A stretch of 9,786 nt of DNA from a bacterium (lineage in GTDB: Bacteria; Patescibacteriota; JAUYIX01). The stretch is taken from positions 1-9,786 of the forward strand of contig JAUYIX010000100.1 of NCBI GenBank assembly GCA_030688115.1, read 5' to 3'. Each line of letters opens with the position of its first letter. The stretch's first letter is position 1. The translations under genes and the position numbers were made by a program. The notes under the pieces were generated by a model. That model had not been told where the DNA came from. It made no database searches and was given only the letters and a program-made list of their open reading frames with translations. This document shows positions 1 to 5,059 of the stretch, piece by piece.

Positions 1-199
1 CAAACCAAAAAATATTTATAGTGCGATCGGCCAAGACATTAATTAGCAGCCATACACTCACTAAGCTCGTAATCACACTTACACGTTGCACGGGGTATCG
101 ATTCTTACTACGCGGCTTTAGCAGAACACCGCTGAGTATTAAACCAACGACACTGATCAGAATGACGCTTGCCGCCTGAGAAACAGTAATAAGTGGCAT
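1..199 (-). CDS. Partial membrane protein, runs off the left edge
   Basis: Reading leftward from an ATG at 199-197, the frame stays open for 66 codons to the window edge. It starts MPLITVSQAASVILISVVGL and has two hydrophobic stretches, at about residues 9-27 and 40-57. They are separated by a short basic linker (KPRSKNRYPVQR), which suggests two membrane helices with a cytoplasmic loop. I do not recognise the family. The frame is open upstream to a stop at 259-257, but 199 is the first ATG. There is no Shine-Dalgarno site before it. A possible promoter lies about 50 nt upstream. The C-terminal part is outside the window, so length and function cannot be judged. Confidence 0.6.
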   Translation of the reverse strand, partial: MPLITVSQAASVILISVVGLILSGVLLKPRSKNRYPVQRVSVITSLVSVWLLINVLADRTINIFWF

Positions 200-246
200 T
201 AGGTTAGTCGATTGTCGGCAGTGCAGTTCGCCATAGTTTGGTAAGG

Positions 247-274
247 AGCATATACCTCAATCCTTAAAAATCAA
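247..274 (-). promoter_or_regulatory. Possible sigma70-type promoter for the leftward membrane protein
   Basis: On the minus strand TTGATT (274-269) and TATGCT (252-247) are separated by 16 nt. Transcription would start near 240, about 40 nt before the ATG at 199. The match is moderate and rests on position and spacing only. Confidence 0.3.
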
Positions 275-607
275 TGAAATATTGACAAAGCTTACATATG
301 CAGAGCACATGTGCCGAGCCAGCTGCGGACAGCCGCGAACGCCAGTAGCTAATTAGCGCCAAGCAAACCGTGTGGATTACTACCAGTTATACCCTGGCGC
401 CGGGTACCAAACTGCTGTTGAATATCGACAAAAGAGAGGACCTTGGTGGCCAGTAAAACGCTCGCGCACCGGGGGCAAACAGCCGACACAAAAACGCAAA
501 AAGGATCATCAAGACTACTATTAAAAGCTCTTGCGAGTTTTAGCTGAATCAAGACCCAGCTAGCCCAACAAGTCACCGCTTACTCACTTCCCAACTTCCC
601 ATTTTTT
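275..607. other. Intergenic region without a convincing gene
   Basis: About 330 nt separate the leftward promoter from the rightward gene at 608. I see no recognisable protein, tRNA or terminator. Two perfect 10-bp palindromes lie here, GCACATGTGC (305-314) and GCTAATTAGC (348-357), and could be operators or chance. A 50-codon frame from a GTG at 372 to TAA at 522-524 would encode a Tyr-rich peptide with a basic tail. A leftward frame at 576-349 starts at GTG. Neither has a start signal or a family resemblance, so neither is called. No good -10 or ribosome binding site precedes 608. Confidence 0.4.
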
Positions 608-1282
608 ATGTCCAGCGCCTCTATTTCCGCCAATCATACCGCCAATCATTATAATTCTAGTCCTGCCCTTACGGGTCCTGCCCTTACGGGTTCTACCTTT
701 ACGGGTGCCGCCCTTGCGGCCGGCTCTCGCAACAGCCTGAGCACATCCAGTCCACTGCAGCCCAGTAACAGCCTTAGCAGCACCTCCAGCCCGCTCCAGT
801 CTCGCAGCAACAACAGCATGAGCAACAACAGCAGCTTGATCACCGCAACCGGCATCCTTGCTCCCGACATCGAGTCACCACACTGGATCAACGTCAAAGA
901 CAACGCCTTTGGCTCGCTCACCGGCAAAATAGTCGTGGTCAACTTTTGGACCTACGCCTGCCACCACTCTCAATCGCTCCTGCGCCACCTGGCCATCTTG
1001 CAACGCACCTACCGCCGCCGTCCCGTCCAAGTTATCGGGGTCCACACGCCGGAATTTTTATTTGAATCCGATATCGACAACCTCGAGCGTGCCGTCCGCG
1101 ATTTCAAGATCAACTGGCCGGTGGCCGTCGATAACGACTACGACAACTTCAACCGTTTTGGTGTCCGTTTTTGGCCGAGCACGATCCTGATCGACCCCGC
1201 CGGCCGCGTGGCCGGTCGCTTTGTTGGCGCCGGCAGTTTTCCGGATCTGGCCCGCACCATACATGCTATACTGCCCAACTAA
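608..1282 (+). CDS. Thioredoxin-fold (TlpA/DipZ-like) protein with CHHS site and repetitive N-terminus
   Basis: The protein has 224 residues. Residues 1-78 are low-complexity, rich in Ser, Asn and Thr, and built partly from short tandem repeats. From about residue 80 a thioredoxin-like domain follows. It shows the family pattern NFWTYACHH (112-120), GVHTPEF (144-150) and a cis-proline context WPST (189-192) before ILIDPAGR. In the DipZ/TlpA relatives I know, the active site is CxxC. Here it is C118-H-H-S121, so the resolving cysteine is replaced by serine. That leaves a monothiol site and argues against ordinary disulfide reductase chemistry. There is no clear signal peptide or membrane helix. 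ATG 608 is the first Met after the upstream stop (545-547), without a Shine-Dalgarno. A start at Met71 would still keep the whole domain. The next gene begins 20 nt downstream. Confidence 0.8.
   Translation: MSSASISANHTANHYNSSPALTGPALTGSTFTGAALAAGSRNSLSTSSPLQPSNSLSSTSSPLQSRSNNSMSNNSSLITATGILAPDIESPHWINVKDNAFGSLTGKIVVVNFWTYACHHSQSLLRHLAILQRTYRRRPVQVIGVHTPEFLFESDIDNLERAVRDFKINWPVAVDNDYDNFNRFGVRFWPSTILIDPAGRVAGRFVGAGSFPDLARTIHAILPN
661..720 (+). repeat. Four 15-bp tandem repeats in the N-terminus of the thioredoxin-like gene
   Basis: Units begin at 661, 676, 691 and 706. The first two are identical (TCCTGCCCTTACGGG) and the third and fourth are diverged. They encode an (A/T)(L/F)(T/A)G(P/S/A)-type pentapeptide array. 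A second, looser repeat of the segment NSLS-SSPLQ follows at about 731-801. The array suggests expansion by slippage or unequal recombination. Confidence 0.9.
1264..1272 (+). promoter_or_regulatory. Possible extended -10 element inside the end of the thioredoxin-like gene
   Basis: TGC-TATACT (1264-1272) fits an extended -10 with five of six consensus bases. It would start transcription near 1279, giving the gene at 1303 a 5' leader of about 24 nt. No -35 box is apparent. It may supplement read-through from the upstream gene. Confidence 0.3.
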
Positions 1283-1302
1283 GCAGTAATTCGCCTCTCA
1301 AC

Positions 1303-2517
1303 ATGCAGTCAGTCGAGAGTTTGGCCAAGGCCGCAGCCGAGGTAGCCGGCAGAACCGTTCAACCAAACGCGCAGGACGCACAGCCGGAGCAGGACGCGCA
1401 GCCGGAGCGGTCCGACCAACGCACTCCCACCAGCGAACACATTCCGTATCCAACAACGATCCGTGAGGCGGCACTCCTGACCATGGCCTTTTTTGATGCT
1501 CAAGGGATGGCAGTAACCGCCTTTGAAGTCTGGAGAAATCTGCTGCGCGTACAAACGTCCTATGCCTCCGTCGCTCAAGAACTCAAACAGCTGGCTGAGT
1601 CCGGCCAAATTTGCGCTGAGCATGGGTACTACAGCATCCGCGGTCCTGAGCAGGTACAACAACGACAACTCAAGATCAAACAGAGTGAGACCAAGTGGCG
1701 GCGGGCCCGGCTTGTAGCCCACCTACTCAGCTTGGTTCCTTTTGTAACCGCCAGCGCGGTCGTAGACAGCGTTGCCTTTAACAAAGCCAAGCCGGGCTCC
1801 GATATCGATCTGTTTATCGTAACCAAGCCCGGTCGACTCTGGACGGCCCGCATGCTAACCACCGGCCTGACCCACGTCCTACGGCTGCGTCGTCACGGCA
1901 AATACATCCAAGACCGAGCCTGCCTCTCTTTTTATGCGACCAGTGATGCGCTGGCCCTGGGGCACCTCGCAATAACGGGCGGAGATCTTTACTTGGGCCA
2001 ATGGGTCTATCTGGTAAGTACGATCTGGGAGCGTAAAGGGTTTAACCTGGCCGCGCTCCTGCAGGCCGCTAATCCCTGGGCCGCAGAACTTTATCCACAG
2101 GCCCGTCCTGCTCAGCTGAGCGATCGTCGCACAACGCATGACCGCTCTCGCTACCTAGCGCGTCCGATCCAGGCTCTGGGGGAGCTGCTCCTGGGCGGCA
2201 AACGTCTGGGTGATCGGCTGGATCAGCGCCTACGCGCGCTCCAGCTACGTTACATGCACAAACAGGCTCCCTTTGAGATCAAGACGCGCACCAGCCACAT
2301 CGTTATCAATGACCGGATGCTTAAGTTTCATGAGCAGGACCGCCGCACCTGGTTTAGAGAGCGCACTTTAGCCACCTACCAAAAGTTGCAAGAGGGGCAA
2401 AAGTTGCAAAACGGACGCTCACTTGATCTGAGCATTGATGATATTAGGTTTAGCGCCCAGGGCCTGATGGTTCAGCCGGTGGGTGCCACATTACAGACCG
2501 CGCCTCGTCCGACATGA
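1303..2517 (+). CDS. Nucleotidyltransferase-like protein (Pol beta/MNT superfamily) of CPR type
   Basis: The 404-residue protein starts at ATG 1303. The frame extends back to an ATG at 1171, but that would overlap the upstream gene by over 100 nt with Arg/Pro-rich shadow sequence. Residues 1-47 are hydrophilic and contain a tandem QDAQPE repeat. Residues 50-115 look like a winged-helix segment (LLTMAFFDAQGMAVTAFEVW). KWRRARLVAHLLSLVPFV leads into the nucleotidyltransferase core, with GSDIDLFIVTKPGR at 165-178. D167 and D169 fit the metal-binding DxD. In relatives I know, a G-S pair precedes this by about ten residues. Here the position reads D155-S156, so nucleotide binding may be altered. 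The stop overlaps the start of the next gene, so the two are probably translated together. The substrate is unknown. Confidence 0.72.
   Translation: MQSVESLAKAAAEVAGRTVQPNAQDAQPEQDAQPERSDQRTPTSEHIPYPTTIREAALLTMAFFDAQGMAVTAFEVWRNLLRVQTSYASVAQELKQLAESGQICAEHGYYSIRGPEQVQQRQLKIKQSETKWRRARLVAHLLSLVPFVTASAVVDSVAFNKAKPGSDIDLFIVTKPGRLWTARMLTTGLTHVLRLRRHGKYIQDRACLSFYATSDALALGHLAITGGDLYLGQWVYLVSTIWERKGFNLAALLQAANPWAAELYPQARPAQLSDRRTTHDRSRYLARPIQALGELLLGGKRLGDRLDQRLRALQLRYMHKQAPFEIKTRTSHIVINDRMLKFHEQDRRTWFRERTLATYQKLQEGQKLQNGRSLDLSIDDIRFSAQGLMVQPVGATLQTAPRPT
1372..1407 (+). repeat. Two 18-bp tandem repeats (QDAQPE coding)
   Basis: Units at 1372-1389 and 1390-1407 differ at one base and encode QDAQPE twice. 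They lie in the hydrophilic N-terminal tail of the nucleotidyltransferase-like protein, outside its core domain. Confidence 0.9.
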
Positions 2518-3830
2518 CCCCACCTCCTCGTCGTCTTGGCGTAGGAGGAGCGCTCATCATACTGGTTTGGCTGGCGGCTTTTGCTGCCCTGTTAGCTCGC
2601 ACCGTGCCCGTCTCGGGTGACGGCATTTACTATTTTGTGCAGCTCGAGTCACTGGTCCAAGACCACGATGTCGACTACGCCAATAACCTCGAGGCTTTTA
2701 GAGCCAACCCGCATGTCGCGCGCCAGTTGGATTCCGGAGTTGTCACCGCCACAGGTAGAACACCAAACTTGTTCTCGGTTGGACCGGCCCTGGTCTGGGC
2801 ACCGCTGTACGCGCTCTCGCTCCGGCTCCCCGGGATTGCAGATGTAACGCTCAGGGGAGTGCCACTGGCCCTCGCGGTCCCGAGCATCACTACGGCGTTG
2901 GTTGTTTTGGTGGGACTTTTGAGTATGTACGGGGTTGGCCGGCGGCTCGGTCTGGGATCGCGTGCTAGTACGCTTGGGGTTGTCGTCGGTTTTTTAGGGA
3001 CCAACCTGCTCTACTACTCGACCTTTGAGGCCAGCATGGCGCACGGACTTGGGTTTGGGTTGGTCAGCCTGCTTTTATATGCTGTCGTACGACGGCACAC
3101 ATCGCCAAAGCCGGATCGGCCGGGCTTACCGGTTTGGTTGGGACTCGGGTTTTTAGCCGGGCTGATTGGACTGATCCGTTGGCAGCTGCTCCTGGTCAGT
3201 CTGCCATTGATACTTTTTGCACTTTGGTCCGAGCGCAAGAGGGCCCCGTCATCAAGCGCTCTAACGGCCCTGTTTGTAAGTCTGACGCTCGGTCTGGTGA
3301 TCGGTATCGCACCACAGCTCTTGATTTGGCAGGCACTTTACGGCGAGTGGTTACTCGTCCCGCAAGGGGCGGGTTTTATCGTTCCCACCAGCCCACACTT
3401 TGGCGAGGTGCTGGTCTCTGCCCGACACGGTTGGCTGACCTGGACCCCGCTTGTGCTGATCGGGTTGGCCGGACTGGTAGTAGCCGCGCGTTCTACCCTG
3501 GCAAAACCTATCCGAACCCTCGCCCCACTATTGACCGCGATCGTTTTTGTCCAAATATATGTCAACGGATCATTGATCGAGTGGTGGGGAGGGGACGCTT
3601 TTGGTGCGCGCCGCTTTGCCGACATAACCGGCATCGTGATGCTTGGGCTGATGGTTATGTTTAGCCTCAAAAAACCACGGCTGCGCGGGGTGCTGATCTT
3701 GGTCGCAAGCCTGGCGATCCTGGCAAATCTGGCCCTTATGCAGTTCTACCGGCATGGCCATATCTCACGCAATCAGCCGGTCCCGCTGAGTATCCCGCTT
3801 GAGCGCGTTGTGGATACACTCCGGGAGTAA
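2514..3830 (+). CDS. Polytopic membrane protein, GT-C glycosyltransferase-like
   Basis: The protein has 438 residues and about 8-10 hydrophobic segments, including 12-30, 86-104, 118-140, 152-165, 176-192, 206-237, 249-272, 310-326, 335-351, 371-384 and 391-410. After the first helix comes an extracytoplasmic segment with SGDGIYYFVQLESLVQD (34-50). An acidic loop after the first helix is where GT-C enzymes place catalytic or metal-binding acidic residues. Further landmarks are NLFSVGPALVWAPLY (85-99), SARHGWLTWTP (302-312) and EWWGGDAFGARRF (356-368). I know this arrangement from bacterial GT-C-like proteins that would use lipid-linked sugars, but the substrate cannot be told. The start overlaps the preceding stop as ATGA (2514-2517), which indicates translational coupling. 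No terminator follows. Confidence 0.68.
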   Translation: MTPPPRRLGVGGALIILVWLAAFAALLARTVPVSGDGIYYFVQLESLVQDHDVDYANNLEAFRANPHVARQLDSGVVTATGRTPNLFSVGPALVWAPLYALSLRLPGIADVTLRGVPLALAVPSITTALVVLVGLLSMYGVGRRLGLGSRASTLGVVVGFLGTNLLYYSTFEASMAHGLGFGLVSLLLYAVVRRHTSPKPDRPGLPVWLGLGFLAGLIGLIRWQLLLVSLPLILFALWSERKRAPSSSALTALFVSLTLGLVIGIAPQLLIWQALYGEWLLVPQGAGFIVPTSPHFGEVLVSARHGWLTWTPLVLIGLAGLVVAARSTLAKPIRTLAPLLTAIVFVQIYVNGSLIEWWGGDAFGARRFADITGIVMLGLMVMFSLKKPRLRGVLILVASLAILANLALMQFYRHGHISRNQPVPLSIPLERVVDTLRE

Positions 3831-3848
3831 ACGCGTTACACTTGTCAC

Positions 3849-4028
3849 ATGACTCTCAAGACCTACCAGGTTTTATTTTGGGTAATGCTTAGTCTGATTA
3901 TTTTGGTAATGTCGTATTACGCCTATTTGTACAGCCGCGGTCTGGTGACATTTACGGCAGGGTCGGGTTCCTCCTCTCAGGTAGAACCTCTCCAAGTCGA
4001 CCCCATAATCGATCAATTCGGCGACTAG
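3849..4028 (+). CDS. Small single-pass membrane protein (59 residues)
   Basis: ATG 3849 to TAG 4026-4028 encodes 59 residues beginning MTLKTYQVLFWVMLSLIILV. One strongly hydrophobic helix (about 7-29) is followed by a short polar, Ser- and Asp-containing tail, consistent with an N-in anchor and a small outside domain. No family is recognised. It starts 18 nt after the GT-C-like gene. There is no Shine-Dalgarno, but TACACT (3837-3842) ends six nt before the ATG, so a leaderless transcript is possible. An overlapping leftward frame at 4121-3873 would need a TTG start and lacks features. Confidence 0.6.
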   Translation: MTLKTYQVLFWVMLSLIILVMSYYAYLYSRGLVTFTAGSGSSSQVEPLQVDPIIDQFGD

Positions 4029-4114
4029 ACCGTCTTGTGGGGTATTTTCGAGCACCCCAAAAGTGTCGACTATCAGCGTAGCCTCGGATTGCGTAACTAT
4101 CGGAAATTCTGAGA

Positions 4115-4143
4115 TTGACAAAAAGCTAAAAAAGTGCTAGAGT
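4115..4143 (+). promoter_or_regulatory. Strong extended -10 sigma70-type promoter
   Basis: A perfect -35 TTGACA (4115-4120), a 17-nt spacer ending in TGC, and -10 TAGAGT (4138-4143) form the best promoter in the window. Transcription should start near 4150, giving a leader of about 67 nt for the gene at 4217. Confidence 0.75.
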
Positions 4144-4174
4144 CCTCTCAACAGATTTTGGAGGCTCTTTAAAA

Positions 4175-4216
4175 TTGCGGTTTTTGGCGTCCCGGTGTGG
4201 CGTCAAGGAGGAGTAA
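4175..4216 (+). CDS. Possible 13-codon leader peptide upstream of the secreted-protein operon
   Basis: A TTG at 4175 opens a 13-codon frame (M/L-RFLASRCGVKEE) ending in TAA at 4214-4216, immediately before the ATG at 4217. A GGAGG (4160-4164) lies ten nt upstream, slightly far for a Shine-Dalgarno. Its last codons contain the main Shine-Dalgarno, so translating it would affect initiation of the next gene. The case rests on layout only. Confidence 0.3.
   Translation: MRFLASRCGVKEE
4184..4206 (+). promoter_or_regulatory. Leader hairpin just before the Shine-Dalgarno
   Basis: TTGGCGTC (4184-4191) pairs with GGCGTCAA (4199-4206) over 8 bp including two G-U pairs, with a 7-nt loop. The two GGCGTC copies look like a direct repeat but pair as RNA. 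The AAGGAGG Shine-Dalgarno (4205-4211) begins in the 3' arm, so opening this stem could control ribosome access. Confidence 0.5.
4206..4211 (+). promoter_or_regulatory. Canonical Shine-Dalgarno site (AGGAGG)
   Basis: AGGAGG sits five nt before ATG 4217. It is the only strong, properly spaced Shine-Dalgarno before a gene in this window, so it decides the start and sets this operon apart from its neighbours. Confidence 0.85.
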
Positions 4217-4576
4217 ATGAAGAACTTTTCAGGGCTCACTATTGTTTTTCTGGCCATCCTCGGGGTGGCGACCGTATCTCCGACGGAGACACGGTTTGAT
4301 CGGGTCGAGAGCGGGTTTTACACCCCACTCTCGGTCGCGCACGGCCGCACTCCGGCGAGCGAGGACAGTGTGTTCTCGTTTGACCTGGCGGGCCAGAGCT
4401 TCATAAACATGAGGCCGGCCCGTGTGCTGCTCGTCCCCGACGAGGAGCCGACGCGGATCATTGTCTACCGGGGGGAGCGCGGTAGGCGCTCCTTCTGGGT
4501 CGTAGCCTCCGCCTCGGTCCCGTGGGCCGACGAGCTCACGGGGGTCGAGGTCAACCGGGCGGTCGTCACGCGATGA
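4217..4576 (+). CDS. Predicted secreted or membrane-anchored protein of unknown family
   Basis: The protein has 119 residues. It starts MKNFSGLTIVFLAILGVATV, a short basic N-region and hydrophobic core typical of a signal peptide or N-terminal anchor. The remaining roughly 95 residues are mixed, with many Arg, Val and Glu and a probable beta-rich character (RVLLVPDEEPTRIIVYRGE, then SFWVVASASVPW). There are no cysteines or recognisable catalytic motifs. By my count 97 of 119 codons end in G or C, much more than in the first 40 codons of groEL (21 of 40). The coding sequence contains many local inverted repeats. Its stop overlaps the next start as ATGA (4573-4576). It is the first gene of a strongly expressed-looking two-gene unit. 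Function is unknown. Confidence 0.75.
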   Translation: MKNFSGLTIVFLAILGVATVSPTETRFDRVESGFYTPLSVAHGRTPASEDSVFSFDLAGQSFINMRPARVLLVPDEEPTRIIVYRGERGRRSFWVVASASVPWADELTGVEVNRAVVTR

Positions 4577-4836
4577 CCGGCCTCAGGAGGCGACCCAGAC
4601 CACGGTATCCGGAGGCGGCCCTGATCGCCGTCTCCAGCTCCATCGTTATGGGGCTCGGGTGGTTTTTTGCCACCCGAGGCGACGTCCCGGTCACAAACCG
4701 GGCCATCATGATCGGGTCTCTAGGCCCGATCAGTGGGTTCATTGTCCTAAGGGCGATGACCTTTGTGCCGTCGGTCCGTCTCCGGATCCGGAGACGACCG
4801 ACGCCCACCAAGACGTCCGGGTCAGCTGACCACTGA
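4573..4836 (+). CDS. Small two-helix membrane protein, coupled to the secreted protein
   Basis: The protein has 87 residues and starts at ATG 4573 in an ATGA overlap. The frame extends back to 4522, but only through shadow sequence of the previous gene. Basic termini (RRRPRPR near the start, RIRRRP at 71-76) flank two hydrophobic segments at about 14-34 and 44-64. By the positive-inside rule this gives a hairpin with both ends in the cytoplasm. No family is recognised. The start codon lies inside a predicted 8-bp RNA hairpin (4560-4579), so its translation probably depends on ribosomes arriving from the upstream gene. The gene holds further long inverted repeats at 4654-4678, 4709-4732 and 4769-4803, and the stop codon lies within another (4819-4839). 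Holin-like or assembly roles are possible but unsupported. Confidence 0.72.
   Translation: MTGLRRRPRPRYPEAALIAVSSSIVMGLGWFFATRGDVPVTNRAIMIGSLGPISGFIVLRAMTFVPSVRLRIRRRPTPTKTSGSADH
4769..4803. repeat. Long inverted repeat inside the two-helix membrane protein gene
   Basis: A perfect 20-bp palindrome (4777-4796, centred on GGATCC) is flanked by CGTCGGT (4769-4775) and ACCGACG (4797-4803), with one unpaired C at 4776. In total 17 bp are self-complementary. As RNA it folds into an 8 bp plus 7 bp stem with a GATC loop. It encodes the basic C-terminal segment. Confidence 0.95.
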
Positions 4837-4866
4837 CCCACCCCAAAGTTCTTTAGTCCTTTTTTT

Positions 4867-4897
4867 GCGTAGGTAGCCAAAATCACTGGCGCTACGC
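4867..4897 (+). other. Stable hairpin between operon and terminator
   Basis: GCGTAG (4867-4872) pairs with CTACGC (4892-4897), and an inner GCC (4876-4878) pairs with GGC (4888-4890). There is no U-run after it. It lies just before the true terminator and may protect the 3' end of the message. Confidence 0.5.
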
Positions 4898-4901
4898 TCA
4901 T

Positions 4902-4936
4902 GAGCAGCAGAACCAAACCCTGCTGCTCTCTTTTTT
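4902..4936 (+). terminator. Rho-independent terminator of the 4217-4836 operon
   Basis: A perfect 9-bp stem GAGCAGCAG / CTGCTGCTC (4902-4910, 4920-4928) with a 9-nt loop is followed by TC and six T residues. Confidence 0.9.
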
Positions 4937-4957
4937 ATACACAGATTTTTATGCACA
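4935..4957 (+). promoter_or_regulatory. Two tandem DnaA-box-like sites (TTATNCACA)
   Basis: TTATACACA (4935-4943) and TTATGCACA (4949-4957) both match the relaxed DnaA box TTATNCACA in the same orientation, 14 bp apart. A weaker site, TCGTCCACA, lies near 4970-4978, and AT-rich DNA follows at about 4990-5025. The first box overlaps the terminator T-run. This could be a DnaA-binding regulatory site or part of an origin. No dnaA or dnaN gene is in the window. Confidence 0.4.
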
Positions 4958-5023
4958 GATAATGCGTGGGTTCGTCCACAAAAACCCCCATAGAAATTAA
5001 TAGAAAATCCCTAAATTTGTCTT

Positions 5024-5052
5024 TTGCCCCCACAACCGGCACTTGCTACTAT
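5024..5052 (+). promoter_or_regulatory. Extended -10 promoter giving a leaderless message
   Basis: TTGCCC (5024-5029), 17 nt, then TGC-TACTAT (-10 at 5047-5052). The expected start is near 5059, at the ATG at 5060, and no Shine-Dalgarno exists. A closely similar TTGCTAC element precedes ATG 9211. Confidence 0.55.
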
Positions 5053-5059
5053 ATGAGCC

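Noticed and set aside
282..310. Rightward promoter from TTGACA at 282-287
   Set aside because: No acceptable -10 element is found 16-18 nt downstream.
372..524. 50-codon rightward frame from GTG
   Set aside because: It has a tyrosine-rich and basic composition but no start signal and no recognisable family.
349..576. 75-residue leftward frame
   Set aside because: It starts at GTG without promoter or ribosome site, and shows no family resemblance or structured composition.
1171..1302. Longer start for the nucleotidyltransferase-like gene
   Set aside because: It overlaps the end of the thioredoxin-like gene and encodes Arg/Pro-rich shadow sequence. ATG 1303 lies naturally just after the upstream stop.
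2091..2099. Perfect DnaA box TTATCCACA
   Set aside because: It is single, inside the nucleotidyltransferase-like coding sequence, and is most simply explained by chance.
4034..4060. GGGGT/ACCCC hairpin after the small membrane protein gene, as a terminator
   Set aside because: The stem has about six pairs and no T-run follows on either strand.
4114..4143. Possible second CIRCE at the operon promoter
   Set aside because: AAGTGCTAG resembles the right arm, but the 9-nt-spaced left arm does not match. The sequence is explained by the extended -10 promoter.
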